A DNA stretch of 64,000 nucleotides from Paenibacillus assamensis DSM 18201 (GCF_000422445.1 NZ_AULU01000003.1:434001-498000); one strand, 5' to 3'. Positions 1 through 9,807 are shown, numbered from the stretch's first letter. The notes: a model not told the origin generated them from the letters alone. A program made the numbers and translations.

Positions 1-67
1 TTCTCCAAGGCTTTACGTACCCAACTTCCTCTTGCTTAAATTTGATATTGTACCTTTGATTATTCAT
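1..67 (-). CDS. partial CDS running off the window edge, unknown function
   Basis: An ATG at 67 opens a minus-strand frame that stays open for 22 codons to the window edge. It overlaps the last codons and stop of the upstream membrane-protein gene by 8 nt (ATGAATAA). A GGAG-type ribosome binding site sits about 10 nt upstream, inside the 3' end of that gene. This is the normal arrangement of a translationally coupled second gene in an operon. The visible residues (start MNNQRYNIKFKQ) are charged and not membrane-like. Too little is present to name a family. Confidence 0.5.
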   Translation of the reverse strand, partial: MNNQRYNIKFKQEEVGYVKPWR

Positions 68-641
68 TTTCGTGTTTCTCCCCCTCATATTTTTTAATCA
101 TTTCCCCCATAACGTTAGTTGTGTGATTAAGCTTTTCGATAAGCGACCGATTTTGTGCATGAAGTTCAATATATTTTTCTTTTAGTTCGATATATTTCTC
201 ATCTTTATTGTTTATTTTATTTTTTAGGTTTGATATTTCGTCGTTCAAGTCTTTAATTTTATTCGCATCCGCTCGCGACCTATTTTCCGAATATTTTCTA
301 CCCAAGACAATAGTTCCAATCGTCGCAGCTAAAGCAATTAGAAGAACTGCATTTGAATCAATTTTTAACATATGAAATTTAATGTCTTCGTACCAAGTAA
401 AGCCTGAACCTATAATCGCCAATAAAAAATAAATTCCCCCAACAGTAATCATTAGAAAATTGATCGCTTTTGATATTGCTTTATACACATTTCTGTTTAT
501 TGAGCCAGTGCAAATACCTGCTATTGTAAAGAAAAGAGCACTAACATTAAGACATGTAGCTGCATATTCATCTAAGAAGAAAATGTCAAGTTGCATTAAA
601 ACTCCTAAACTTATAAGCAGAAATACAATTAGGTAGTACAC
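60..641 (-). CDS. small membrane protein with C-terminal coiled coil, unknown family
   Basis: The 193-residue product starts at GTG (641), 8-14 nt after a strong AAAGGAGGAGG site. The first ~120 residues contain about four hydrophobic segments (roughly 2-20, 28-48, 58-80 and 95-113). Residues ~120-190 are highly charged with heptad spacing rich in Lys, Glu, Asn and Leu, predicting a cytoplasmic coiled coil. No catalytic motif is visible and I do not recognise the family. It is AT-rich compared with the groEL block and lies beside IS debris, so it may be accessory DNA. It is probably co-transcribed with the truncated gene at the window start. Confidence 0.7.
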   Translation of the reverse strand: MYYLIVFLLISLGVLMQLDIFFLDEYAATCLNVSALFFTIAGICTGSINRNVYKAISKAINFLMITVGGIYFLLAIIGSGFTWYEDIKFHMLKIDSNAVLLIALAATIGTIVLGRKYSENRSRADANKIKDLNDEISNLKNKINNKDEKYIELKEKYIELHAQNRSLIEKLNHTTNVMGEMIKKYEGEKHENE

Positions 642-744
642 TGTCCTCCTCCTTTCACGTAATCATAGGGCAGAGCCTAGTTATCAAATATCACTAGTGC
701 TAAATTACTATTTCGGCTCCTCTTAATATTAGCATATAATGGGT

Positions 745-774
745 ATGAATGATTATTTTCAAATAATCATTCAT
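745..774. repeat. 13-bp perfect inverted repeat with 4-nt loop
   Basis: ATGAATGATTATT (745-757) and its exact complement (762-774) flank a 4-nt spacer, about 105 bp upstream of the membrane-protein gene start. Neither side has a U-tract, so it does not look like an intrinsic terminator. It could be a repressor operator for the leftward gene or an insertion-sequence end. Nothing else distinguishes these options. Confidence 0.5.
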
Positions 775-873
775 TAATTTGTAGCATAACACTTCGTGGA
801 ACAACATTATTATTGCAGGGAAGAAAGAGAGTTTTATCATACATTCTAGATTGATTCCACCTTCTCTTTGTAA

Positions 874-1041
874 TCAATTATACAAAGTCACTCCCTTAAA
901 CCACTGCTTAATCCAACGGTCCAAGGCAGATACGCTCAGCTCGCACTCATCTACAATAGTTGCTCTTGGCTTCCCATTCTCGAATAATTGAACCATCTAT
1001 CTCTTAAACTCAGAAGAAAACGTGCGTCTTTGTTTTGGCAT
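874..1041 (-). pseudogene. IS3-family transposase OrfA remnant
   Basis: From ATG 1041 the frame reads MPKQRRTFSSEFK, then a stop at codon 15 (TAG, 997-999), then resumes in the same frame with MVQLFENGKPRATIV and LDRWIKQW before ending at 874. This matches the N-terminal helix-turn-helix segment of IS3-family OrfA proteins. Normal OrfA is about 90-100 residues and is followed by a frameshifted OrfB with the DDE domain; here only ~50 codons remain, one is a stop, and no OrfB follows. The element is therefore dead. A TTGGACAG stretch just upstream (1093-1100 region, minus strand) resembles the leader end of such elements. Confidence 0.75.
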
Positions 1042-1105
1042 AGTAGATCCGCTCCTTGTCATATTGCTCTTATTCTACTAACCCTTATTTTTTCTGTCCA
1101 ACTAA

Positions 1106-1133
1106 GTGTAGCCGATCCAGTGTAGCCGATCCA
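1106..1133. repeat. perfect 14-bp tandem duplication
   Basis: GTGTAGCCGATCCA occurs twice back to back (1106-1119 and 1120-1133) with no mismatch. It lies at the outer edge of the transposase remnant and 35 bp upstream of the next gene. It may be a scar of element insertion or excision, or simple slippage. It is longer than the usual 3-4 bp target duplication of IS3 elements. Confidence 0.7.
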
Positions 1134-1168
1134 ATTGGGAGTTAATAAAAAACAAGAGGTGAGTACAT

Positions 1169-1444
1169 TTGATAGCGAGAAAGATTTTACTATTGATCTA
1201 TTTGTTCTTAATCTTCTTATTTGGGATTTTACTTGTACCATTTAAATTAGTGTGGGGAGCACAAAAGGAGATTGATAGTATTGTCTTTGCTCCAATATGG
1301 AGCACTATTTATCGAGGCAAAGTTGTGAACGGATATAGTCTCTTTTATGAACTTTACACAGGTAGATTAGCCCTGACTCTTGTTGTTTTGTCACTCATCT
1401 TCATTGCGCTGTTCAAGTTCTTCACTCCCAAAGAGGAAGTTTAA
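1169..1444 (+). CDS. small two-helix membrane protein, unknown function
   Basis: The 91-residue product starts at TTG 1169, preceded by GAGGTGAG at about 1153-1160. Hydrophobic segments lie at residues ~4-28 and ~68-86, joined by a polar extracytoplasmic loop of about 38 residues; the tail is short and charged. A clean terminator follows 17 bp after the stop, which supports a real transcription unit. I do not recognise the family. It may be one of many short Bacillota membrane proteins of unknown role in the accessory stretch before groEL. Confidence 0.6.
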   Translation: MIARKILLLIYLFLIFLFGILLVPFKLVWGAQKEIDSIVFAPIWSTIYRGKVVNGYSLFYELYTGRLALTLVVLSLIFIALFKFFTPKEEV

Positions 1445-1460
1445 AACTTGTGAAAAGTAT

Positions 1461-1497
1461 AAAAGGTTGCTCCTTATATTTGAGAAGCAACCTTTTT
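1461..1497 (+). terminator. intrinsic terminator after small membrane protein gene
   Basis: AAAAGGTTGCT (1461-1471) pairs with AGCAACCTTTT (from 1486), and the 3' arm runs into a T-tract ending at 1497. It ends the plus-strand unit at 1169-1444. I see no gene in the remaining ~180 bp to the next, minus-strand terminator. Confidence 0.8.
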
Positions 1498-1675
1498 CTA
1501 TTCAATCATGATATTTCATCGAGCACAATACCATGCTCTTCAAGAGCATATGAGATATTTGGGTTTGATCATGTAATCACGATATGCAACATAGTTTTTT
1601 TCTCTGCACCTAATACGTCTATTAAAGTTAAGCATCTGATTAATTTGATCATCTGAGGTTAGGTAACTTTAACAA

Positions 1676-1716
1676 CACAAAAAACCACTCCCTAATAGAA
1701 TTATTAAGAAGTGGTC
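1676..1716 (-). terminator. probable groESL operon terminator
   Basis: On the minus strand ACCACTTC (1708-1715 side) pairs with GGAGTGGT (1684-1691) and is followed by TTTTTTGTG. It lies about 105 nt past the groEL stop. A second, imperfect hairpin overlaps the groEL stop (about 1801-1825) but has no T-tract. Confidence 0.65.
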
Positions 1717-1820
1717 ATTGCTTGATTTATTATTCGTAACTGTGACTGCTTCTTAAATCAAGGCCAAAATAACCTCAATTTAAGGAGCTGAGTGGTCTAA
1801 CGTAATGGCTCAAAAGCCTA

Positions 1821-3485
<1,665 letters not shown>

Positions 3486-3542
3486 CTATATTTATCCCGC
3501 CGCTCTCGACGGTCTCATTTACAAGTAAGTATGTGCGGGCAA

Positions 3543-3824
3543 TTACCCAAGAATAGCGTGAATGTCGCTTTCTTTCATAATCAAATACTCTTTGCCTTCG
3601 AATTTGATCTCTGTGCCAGCATATTTAGAGAAGATGACACGATCGCCTTCTTGTACTTCAAGCGGAATACGTTGACCGTCTTTGATTGCACCGCTGCCTA
3701 CTGCTACTACACGGCCTTCTTGCGGCTTCTCCTTAGCTGTATCTGGCAATACGATACCAAATGCAGTCGTTTCTTCTTTCGCGATTGCTTCGATCAATAC
3801 GCGTTCTCCTAAAGGTTTGATCAT
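3543..3824 (-). CDS. groES: GroES co-chaperonin, 10 kDa
   Basis: The 93-residue product carries the classic [12 protein letters not shown] start, the mobile-loop region around residues 15-33 (TAFGIVLPD) and [15 protein letters not shown]. It caps the GroEL ring. ATG 3824 follows an AAGGAGG site by 8 nt. It is the first gene of groES-groEL, with a sigma-A promoter and a CIRCE operator in the leader. The operator points to heat-shock repression by HrcA, whose gene is not in this window. Confidence 0.98.
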   Translation of the reverse strand: MIKPLGERVLIEAIAKEETTAFGIVLPDTAKEKPQEGRVVAVGSGAIKDGQRIPLEVQEGDRVIFSKYAGTEIKFEGKEYLIMKESDIHAILG

Positions 3825-3913
3825 GAAAAATAGCCTCCTTCTAACTGAAAGGTTATATAGTTAGAGCAGCAGCTACATTAAGCAGCGCGCTCCAGTAAAC
3901 CACTTTGTCATTA

Positions 3914-3940
3914 TTAGCACTCGTAATCGGTTAGTGCTAA
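3914..3940. promoter_or_regulatory. CIRCE operator (HrcA binding site)
   Basis: TTAGCACTC (3914-3922), a 9-nt spacer and TAGTGCTAA (3932-3940) form the CIRCE inverted repeat. The canonical element is TTAGCACTC-N9-GAGTGCTAA; here the right arm has T for G at its first base, one mismatch in total. It lies just downstream of the predicted groES transcription start, where HrcA would block transcription until heat stress. Confidence 0.93.
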
Positions 3941-3951
3941 TAACAATCTCT

Positions 3952-3980
3952 ATGATACTGATTTTATGTCTAGTTTGCAA
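3952..3980 (-). promoter_or_regulatory. sigma-A promoter of groES-groEL
   Basis: Minus-strand -35 TTGCAA (3975-3980) and -10 TATCAT (3952-3957) are separated by 17 bp. Transcription would start near 3945, so CIRCE occupies about +5 to +32. The geometry fits HrcA-controlled groE promoters. Confidence 0.8.
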
Positions 3981-4082
3981 GTAGTAAGCCAGCATTTTTT
4001 ATAATAAAAATGCCTTGCGAGCCTATCCGTCACGTTCCGACACCGCTTACGAACACCTTCACCATCATACCCGAAAACGTAC

Positions 4083-4132
4083 GAAAAAAAACAACCCAAG
4101 CCACTTGTAAGCAATGTCGCTTGTTATGGCTT
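4083..4132 (-). terminator. terminator after tatC
   Basis: On the minus strand AAGCCATAACAAGC pairs imperfectly with GCTTACAAGTGGCTT around a small loop and is followed after GGGTTG by eight T residues. It lies 18-67 nt beyond the tatC stop and separates the tat unit from the groES promoter. Confidence 0.65.
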
Positions 4133-4149
4133 GAGCTGAGAGATCGTGT

Positions 4150-4932
4150 CTAGCTTACTGAATACGGATGTTCTGCTTCAAACTCTTCTTCCCACGCCTT
4201 ATCTCTAGCTAACTGCTTGCGATAGATGAAGGAAGATAACAGCACACTGAATTCATATAACAAAATAAGTGGAATCGTTATCAAAATATCCGAGATAAAA
4301 TCCGGAGGCGATATGGAGACCCCGATTAGAACCAGTCCGAAGTAAGCAAACCGCCGCATTTTGCGCAGCCGCAGCGGATTCAAGATCCGTATAGCCGTCA
4401 AAAACATAATCACCAAGGGCAGCTCAAACAGTAAAGCCATCGGCAATACAAGATTAAACAAGAACGTTAAGTAATGTGTAATCCCATACAGCTCTTGCAG
4501 CCCTAGCTGTTGGTTCACATTCGCTGTGAACTGGAACGCCATCGGCGCAACAATATAGTAAGCGAAGCACATCCCTGCAATGAACAATACAAATACGAAA
4601 GGTATGTACTTCAACGTTGCCCTTCGCTCATGCTTCCTTAAGCCAGGACTAACGAATGCCCAGAGCTGATACATGATGAAAGGGAGCGTTAACGATAAGG
4701 CGACGAGAAATGCAAACTTCATATAAATACCTACACCGTCCCAAGGTGAGAAGCTCTTGAACGTGTAGGTATCAGCCGGAGGTCGGCTAATCACGTATTG
4801 GAACAGCGGTTCCGCCAAAAAGAAACCGCCGATAAGACCGGCGATTAGCACAGCCACAATATACATAATTCGTCTGCGCAGCTCCGTAATATGCTCGATA
4901 ACAGATAACTGTTGTTCAGTATCTTGCGACAT
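4150..4932 (-). CDS. tatC: Sec-independent protein translocase TatC
   Basis: TatC is the multispanning receptor for twin-arginine signal peptides and recruits TatA to export folded proteins. Six hydrophobic segments are visible. The cytoplasmic N-terminus has the conserved HITELRRRI stretch (about residues 12-20), and the first loop contains FVSPGLRKHERR, including the Pro-Gly-Leu typical of the family. I choose ATG 4932 (MSQDTEQQLSVIEHI, 260 residues) because an in-frame start 12 codons upstream adds a segment atypical of TatC. It lies 123 bp downstream of tatA on the same strand, the paired arrangement seen at B. subtilis tatAY-tatCY. Confidence 0.95.
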   Translation of the reverse strand: MSQDTEQQLSVIEHITELRRRIMYIVAVLIAGLIGGFFLAEPLFQYVISRPPADTYTFKSFSPWDGVGIYMKFAFLVALSLTLPFIMYQLWAFVSPGLRKHERRATLKYIPFVFVLFIAGMCFAYYIVAPMAFQFTANVNQQLGLQELYGITHYLTFLFNLVLPMALLFELPLVIMFLTAIRILNPLRLRKMRRFAYFGLVLIGVSISPPDFISDILITIPLILLYEFSVLLSSFIYRKQLARDKAWEEEFEAEHPYSVS

Positions 4933-5055
4933 GCCTACACACCAACCTGTTCTTGCCGTATTCCGCACAACGCTGCTTCACGCCACAAACCATAACATGG
5001 AAGCCTCAGCTCTGCTGGCAGATAGCTCCCTATCGCACCTGCTGGGCTATTCCAA

Positions 5056-5355
5056 TTATTCTGGCAGGCGACGTGATGTGCTGGGCTGACTTGGCGGTTC
5101 GCTGGACAGTGAAGCGGCTTGTCCATTCGAAACGTTAGCAGATGAAGACAGCACTGTGGATTCGGATGAAACTTCCTTGCGCTCCGTACCCTTGTTATCC
5201 TCATCGTCTCGCATAACATCACGTGCGCCAGCCTTGAATTCACGAAGTGTCCGACCGAATGCACGGCCAAGCTCAGGCAGCTTGTTAGGTCCGAACAGCA
5301 GTAAAGCCAAGATCAAAATGAGAATAAGTCCTGGAATACCTATACCGGATGGCAT
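5056..5355 (-). CDS. tatA: twin-arginine translocase pore subunit TatA
   Basis: TatA oligomerises to form the Tat conduit. ATG 5355 is preferred over the upstream GTG 5376, because the AAAGGAG ribosome binding site lies inside the 5' extension and is correctly spaced from 5355. The 99-residue product has a hydrophobic helix (about residues 6-20), then FGPNKLPELGRAFGRTLREFK, the conserved FGP hinge and amphipathic helix. The tail is long, acidic and Ser-rich. An extended -10 (TGGTATGAT, with TATGAT at 5404-5409, minus strand) suggests a local promoter. It forms the Tat system with tatC downstream. Confidence 0.95.
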   Translation of the reverse strand: MPSGIGIPGLILILILALLLFGPNKLPELGRAFGRTLREFKAGARDVMRDDEDNKGTERKEVSSESTVLSSSANVSNGQAASLSSEPPSQPSTSRRLPE

Positions 5356-5510
5356 ACCTGGATCGACTCCTTTCACCCATGTCTACATACAAATGCTGTA
5401 ATCATCATACCACAACATTCACCTATAAAATACCAACTTTTATTGTAGATGAGCAAAAGAAATCATTTTATAGCCAGCACTTGCACGAAAATGAAATTGG
5501 CAGGGGTGAT

Positions 5511-6002
5511 TTAGTCATGATCATGGTAACGTCCGCTCGCTACCTCTAGAGCATGAGGCAGCTGATCAATAACGGCCATTAAGTTATCATGAACGCCTTT
5601 TGGGCTTCCTGGCAGATTGATAATGAGCGTACGATTGCGAATGCCGCACACACCGCGAGACAACATAGCTCTGCGCGTCTTCTGCATGGACGTATATCGC
5701 ATTGCCTCTGCTATGCCGGGCACAATCCGATCTACTACCTTTAGTGTCGCTTCAGGTGTCACATCTCGGGGAGAAAGACCTGTACCGCCTGTGGTCAGAA
5801 TCAAATCTGCTTTATAATAATCCGCCATTTCAATTAGAGAGGCCGAAATATCATTCATCTCATCTGGCACGATGCGATAGTCCACGATAACGCCGCCCAG
5901 CTCCTCTTCTACCAATTCACGAATAACCTGTGCGCTCGTATCTTCCCGTTCACCGCGTGATCCTTTATCGCTTGCGGTCAATAGCGCTACTTTCCAATTC
6001 AT
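5511..6002 (-). CDS. molybdopterin adenylyltransferase (MogA/MoaB family)
   Basis: The product (163 residues from ATG 6002, with GGGAGGAGG 7 nt upstream) belongs to the MoCF/MogA family, which adenylylates molybdopterin before molybdate insertion. Visible motifs are LLTASDKGSRG at the N-terminus, LILTTGGTGLSPRDVTPEAT near residues 70-90 and NLPGSPKGV near 130, the signature loops of the fold. It follows moaC by 27 bp on the same strand, consistent with a molybdenum-cofactor unit. In Bacillota this gene is variously named mogA, mog or moaB, so no symbol is given. Confidence 0.92.
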   Translation of the reverse strand: MNWKVALLTASDKGSRGEREDTSAQVIRELVEEELGGVIVDYRIVPDEMNDISASLIEMADYYKADLILTTGGTGLSPRDVTPEATLKVVDRIVPGIAEAMRYTSMQKTRRAMLSRGVCGIRNRTLIINLPGSPKGVHDNLMAVIDQLPHALEVASGRYHDHD

Positions 6003-6029
6003 AACCAATCCTCCTCCCGACCGTTAACC

Positions 6030-6512
6030 TTACTGCTCGTCCTCAACCCGATAGTCGCCATTCTTTCCGCCTGACTTCTCAACAAGGTAAGTCGGTCCAA
6101 TGACGATATCTTTTTGGAGAGCTTTGCACATATCATATACCGTAAGCGCAGCTGCGGATACCGCCGTCAGCGCTTCCATTTCGACGCCAGTCTTACCTGT
6201 CGTCTTCACTTCCGCTTCTATAGTCAATGTATCTTCATCGTTGTCTGAGAACGTAATATTCATACCTGTAAGCATAAGAGGATGGCACATCGGAATCCAT
6301 TGCGCTGTCTGTTTGCCAGCCATAATACCAGCTATTTGCGCAACCGCCAGCACGTCCCCTTTTTCGATCTGACCTTGCTTAATACGCTGGAGCGTCACAG
6401 GGTTCATACGAACGGTCGTGCGAGCTGTAGCTGTGCGCTTCGTAACATCTTTGCTCGTAATATCAACCATCTTCGCATGGCCTTGCTCGTTAAAATGCGT
6501 CAACACGTCCAT
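6030..6512 (-). CDS. moaC: cyclic pyranopterin monophosphate synthase MoaC
   Basis: MoaC completes cyclic pyranopterin monophosphate formation from the MoaA product in molybdenum-cofactor biosynthesis. The 160-residue protein has the family hallmarks [22 protein letters not shown] (about residues 73-80) and [21 protein letters not shown] (about 108-128). The start lies 3 nt after the stop of the folate enzyme gene, and its ribosome binding site lies within that gene, so translation is probably coupled. moaC also sits in this neighbourhood in B. subtilis. Confidence 0.97.
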   Translation of the reverse strand: MDVLTHFNEQGHAKMVDITSKDVTKRTATARTTVRMNPVTLQRIKQGQIEKGDVLAVAQIAGIMAGKQTAQWIPMCHPLMLTGMNITFSDNDEDTLTIEAEVKTTGKTGVEMEALTAVSAAALTVYDMCKALQKDIVIGPTYLVEKSGGKNGDYRVEDEQ

Positions 6513-6515
6513 CTT

Positions 6516-7193
6516 TCACCGATCCTTCCCACAAGCTATGCCTGCATAAGTCCATTGTACACCATCTGGGCAAATTATGAGATGTACAGGCACATCATGG
6601 TTCTCCATCGGTACATTCACTACCTGCTGCCACTCATAAATAAGGGCAGCGATATACGGCAGTTCCTTGCGTCCCTGCTGCAGCTTCGCTAAGAAGCGGT
6701 CATAATAACCCGCCCCCATGCCAATCCTGCCCCCAGCTAGGTCGAATCCTAGCCCTGGCACGAGTACAGCATCGACATTAACGAGTTGTTCAGCGCTTAA
6801 TGCGGGAACCGTATGTTCCGGCTCTTGGATGCCATACAATCCCATCTGCATCTTGCCCTCAGGGTGCCATGCATGCCAGCTCATCTCACGGTTTGCTTGA
6901 TGTGTAACAGGGACATAGACCTCATTTCCCTCTTGAACAAGCGTTGTAAGCATAGGCACGATATCCAGCTCTTGTCCAAATGGCATATAGGCAAGCACCC
7001 GCAGCGGTCTATTGGCGTCCTGCCGTAACTGCCCGAGCCAACATAGAGCATGCATGCAGGCTTCGGCACTTGCTTGCTTACGTTCTTGAACTGTCACTGC
7101 TGATCGACGCGACTTTAGCTGAACGCGGAGCGCATGTTTCGAAGAAGCAGAAGAATCAGCAAGCTGACGCACATCTTCATTACGTTCTACCAA
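6516..7193 (-). CDS. 5-formyltetrahydrofolate cyclo-ligase
   Basis: The enzyme converts 5-formyl-THF to 5,10-methenyl-THF using ATP. The sequence shows an N-terminal basic helix with KHALRVQLKSRR, YMPFGQELD, VLVPGLGFDLAGGRIGMGAGYYDRFLA (about residues 145-170, the conserved phosphate-binding GxGxGYYDR loop) and a C-terminal HDVPVHLIICP. Its 225 residues are slightly above the usual ~185-200, the excess being at the N-terminus. TTG 7193 follows GGAGG by 9 nt. It heads the moaC-mog run and is divergent from the ABC-F gene. Confidence 0.94.
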   Translation of the reverse strand: MVERNEDVRQLADSSASSKHALRVQLKSRRSAVTVQERKQASAEACMHALCWLGQLRQDANRPLRVLAYMPFGQELDIVPMLTTLVQEGNEVYVPVTHQANREMSWHAWHPEGKMQMGLYGIQEPEHTVPALSAEQLVNVDAVLVPGLGFDLAGGRIGMGAGYYDRFLAKLQQGRKELPYIAALIYEWQQVVNVPMENHDVPVHLIICPDGVQWTYAGIACGKDR

Positions 7194-7359
7194 TAGCTCA
7201 CACCTCCTGCCAAGTTAAACATAGCTATCTTCCGCAGCACATGAAGTCATTGGTTTATGTTTATTTATGAGTACTTCCATAAGCACGTGAATGATTTTCT
7301 TCTTTAAGTGTATCACCCTTCCGTCGCTACGGCTAGCAATGTACGAACGTTTGTGGTCG

Positions 7360-7387
7360 TTTTCCAAGAATTCATGTACACTATAAT
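7360..7387 (+). promoter_or_regulatory. candidate sigma-A promoter of the ABC-F gene
   Basis: A perfect -10 TATAAT (7382-7387) lies 27 bp before the ABC-F start codon. The best -35 is a weak TTTTCC (7360-7365) at 16-bp spacing. The call rests mainly on the -10, which would give a leader of only about 20 nt. Confidence 0.45.
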
Positions 7388-7414
7388 CAGCTGGTGATAC
7401 GGAGGAGAATTAGT

Positions 7415-9400
7415 ATGCTGCTTCAAGTAAACAAAGTTACGAAATACTACGGCATTACGCCTGTGTTAACCGATATATCTTTTCATATTCAAGCCCGTGA
7501 AAGAATGGGGTTAGTTGGGGTCAACGGCGCGGGCAAGTCTACCCTGCTTAAAATTATTGCCGATGAGCTGTCGCCCGATTCAGGGCATGTATACAAAGCA
7601 AAGGAAACGACAATCGGCTACTTGGCTCAAAATAGCGGATTGCAATCCAATTTGTCCATATGGGATGAAATGATAGGCGTATTCCAGCATCTAATCGAAG
7701 CAGAGGCTGAACTGCGCGAATTGGAGAAGCAAATTGCAGATCCAGAGCTGGCTCAAGATGCTGCTCGTTATGAAGAAACGATGCACCGCTATTCAGAACG
7801 ATCCGATTGGTTCCGGGAGCAGAACGGCTATGCTATGGAAGCTCGCGTCCGCGGTATTCTTCACGGTATGGGCTTCGGGTCCATGGATCCGAACACGCTC
7901 ATTCATACGTTAAGCGGCGGGCAGAAGACCCGCCTTGCCTTGGCGCGCATGCTGCTGCAGCAGCCAGACATCCTGTTGCTGGACGAGCCAACGAACCACT
8001 TGGACATCGATACTCTAACATGGTTGGAGCAATACCTTCGCTCCTATCCGGGTGCTGTACTCGTCGTTTCTCACGACCGCTACTTCTTAGATGCTATGGT
8101 AACGGGCATCGTTCAGATCGAGCGCAATCATGCGAAGCGCTACACGGGCAATTACAGTAGATATATGGAACTGAAAGCTGCTGAATACGAGCAAGAATTG
8201 AAACAATACGAGAAGCAGCAAGAAGATATTGCGAAAATGGAAGCATTCGTACAGCGCAATATTGTTCGCGCTTCGACAACAAAGCGTGCTCAGAGCCGTC
8301 GTAAAGCATTGGAGCGTATGGATCGTATCGACAAGCCATTAGGCGATCTGAAGCGAGCTTCATTCTCTTTTGAGATTACACGAACGAGCGGACGTGACGT
8401 ACTGCGCTTGAGTAATGCATCTGTGTCTTATGAGCCTGACAAAACCCTATTCAAGAATGTCGATCTCAATCTCGATCGCGGTGAAACGGTAGCCTTGATC
8501 GGACCTAACGGTATTGGTAAGTCAACGCTGCTCAAGAGCCTTATCGGCAAGCATAAGTTGGATAAAGGGCAGTTCCAATGGGGGACGCATGTATCCATTG
8601 GCTACTATGATCAAGAACAAGAAGCATTGAATCCGAACAATACGGCATTAGAAGAAGTGTGGAGTTCATTCCCACACTTAGATGAAGTGCGAATTCGTAC
8701 GGTTCTGGGCAGTTTCTTATTCAGCGGAGATGATGTGCTCAAGCTGGTTGGCTCGCTAAGCGGCGGCGAGAAGGCTCGTGTAGCTTTAGCCAAGCTGATG
8801 CTGCTGCAAGCTAATATGCTCATTCTAGATGAGCCGACGAACCATCTTGATTTATTCAGTAAGGAAGTGCTAGAAGCTGCCCTAATGGACTACGAAGGGA
8901 CATTGCTGTTCATTTCACACGACCGATATTTCTTAAATAAGATGGCAGAACGCGTTGTAGAATTGACACCACAGGGTGCCACTTCATACTTCGGTAACTA
9001 CGATGATTATATAACGAAGAAGCAGGAGCTGGAAGAAGATGCTTCGGAGCTGGAGCAACGCGGAAAGACACCTCCTGCTACTGTGCACACGTCGACTTCA
9101 CCTGCCTCTAACTCATCTGCTAGTAGTGACGGTGCTGGAGATACAGCAGGGCGTTCTGGCGCTGCCCAATACGAGTTGGACAAGCAGAAACAGCGTGAAG
9201 AACGTGCTCGCCAGCGCAAAGCGGAACAGCTGGAAGTTAAAATTGCAGAGCTGGAGTCGGAAATTGAACAGTTGGAGACGGAATTGGCTGATCCTGCAGT
9301 TTATAACGACTATGTTCGAGTGCAAGAGATTCAAGAACAAGTACAGCAGAAGAAATCTCAGTTGGAACAGCAATATGCGGACTGGGAAGCTTGTATGTAA
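7415..9400 (+). CDS. ABC-F family ATPase, YdiF-like
   Basis: This soluble protein has two ABC domains and no membrane segment. Walker A motifs are GVNGAGKST (about residue 38) and GPNGIGKST (about 368), signatures are LSGGQKTRLALARM and LSGGEKARVALAKL, and Walker B ends in LLDEPTNHLD twice. Between them is the interdomain linker typical of ABC-F proteins, and the C-terminus is a charged coiled coil preceded by a Ser/Thr/Ala-rich spacer. ABC-F proteins act on ribosomes as translation factors or antibiotic protectors; overall it looks like B. subtilis YdiF. ATG 7415 is chosen because GGAGGAG lies 8 nt upstream, inside the longer frame from 7394. Confidence 0.95.
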   Translation: MLLQVNKVTKYYGITPVLTDISFHIQARERMGLVGVNGAGKSTLLKIIADELSPDSGHVYKAKETTIGYLAQNSGLQSNLSIWDEMIGVFQHLIEAEAELRELEKQIADPELAQDAARYEETMHRYSERSDWFREQNGYAMEARVRGILHGMGFGSMDPNTLIHTLSGGQKTRLALARMLLQQPDILLLDEPTNHLDIDTLTWLEQYLRSYPGAVLVVSHDRYFLDAMVTGIVQIERNHAKRYTGNYSRYMELKAAEYEQELKQYEKQQEDIAKMEAFVQRNIVRASTTKRAQSRRKALERMDRIDKPLGDLKRASFSFEITRTSGRDVLRLSNASVSYEPDKTLFKNVDLNLDRGETVALIGPNGIGKSTLLKSLIGKHKLDKGQFQWGTHVSIGYYDQEQEALNPNNTALEEVWSSFPHLDEVRIRTVLGSFLFSGDDVLKLVGSLSGGEKARVALAKLMLLQANMLILDEPTNHLDLFSKEVLEAALMDYEGTLLFISHDRYFLNKMAERVVELTPQGATSYFGNYDDYITKKQELEEDASELEQRGKTPPATVHTSTSPASNSSASSDGAGDTAGRSGAAQYELDKQKQREERARQRKAEQLEVKIAELESEIEQLETELADPAVYNDYVRVQEIQEQVQQKKSQLEQQYADWEACM

Positions 9401-9468
9401 TCTGACGTGGATATGGTACATCCTTGTGTAATTGACATGCCCCACGAAAAATGTCGTAATTAAAATAG

Positions 9469-9518
9469 GAGCCCACTGTAATCGTTCTTTACGAGAATAC
9501 AGCGGGCTCTCTATTTTT
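9469..9518 (+). terminator. intrinsic terminator of the ABC-F gene
   Basis: GAGCCCACTGTA (9469-9480) pairs with TACAGCGGGCTC (9498-9509), one mismatch in 12, followed by TCTATTTTT. It lies about 70 nt after the ABC-F stop. Confidence 0.9.
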
Positions 9519-9543
9519 CATGTTCCACCACTTGGAGGAAAAA

Positions 9544-9807
9544 TGTGGACAGTAAATTTTATTCACAACATAAAATGGATTTATTTACATTCGATTCATA
9601 AATGAGCACCGCCAACTTCGCTTAATACCAGCATTTTCAACAAGATATCCAATCTTATCCACCGTTTTATGCACACTATCCACAATTTTGAAAATACTTT
9701 GTGAAAAAATGATCCCCTATTTTCTTCGCATTCAACTCCTTGTGGCAATTGGCCCTATGGTACTTTTCCCCATTAAATATCTAATATGTGGATAACTATT
9801 GTCCACA
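9544..9807. promoter_or_regulatory. cluster of seven DnaA-box-like sequences
   Basis: The consensus DnaA box is TTATCCACA. One perfect copy lies on the minus strand at 9787-9795. Near copies are TTATTCACA (9559-9567), TTATCCACC (9655-9663), TTATGCACA (9667-9675), CTATCCACA (9676-9684) and TTGTCCACA (9799-9807), each with one mismatch, plus CTGTCCACA on the minus strand at 9544-9552 with two. Three of them are packed into 30 bp, two directly abutting. The ~530-bp gap between the ABC-F gene and leuA holds no gene besides this cluster and the terminator. From memory, B. subtilis has a DnaA-box cluster near gcp (tsaD)/ydiF, which would be the matching neighbourhood. Confidence 0.75.

Noticed and set aside
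1450-1656. 68-codon frame after the small membrane protein
   Set aside because: Its start runs through the terminator stem, and it lacks a ribosome binding site.
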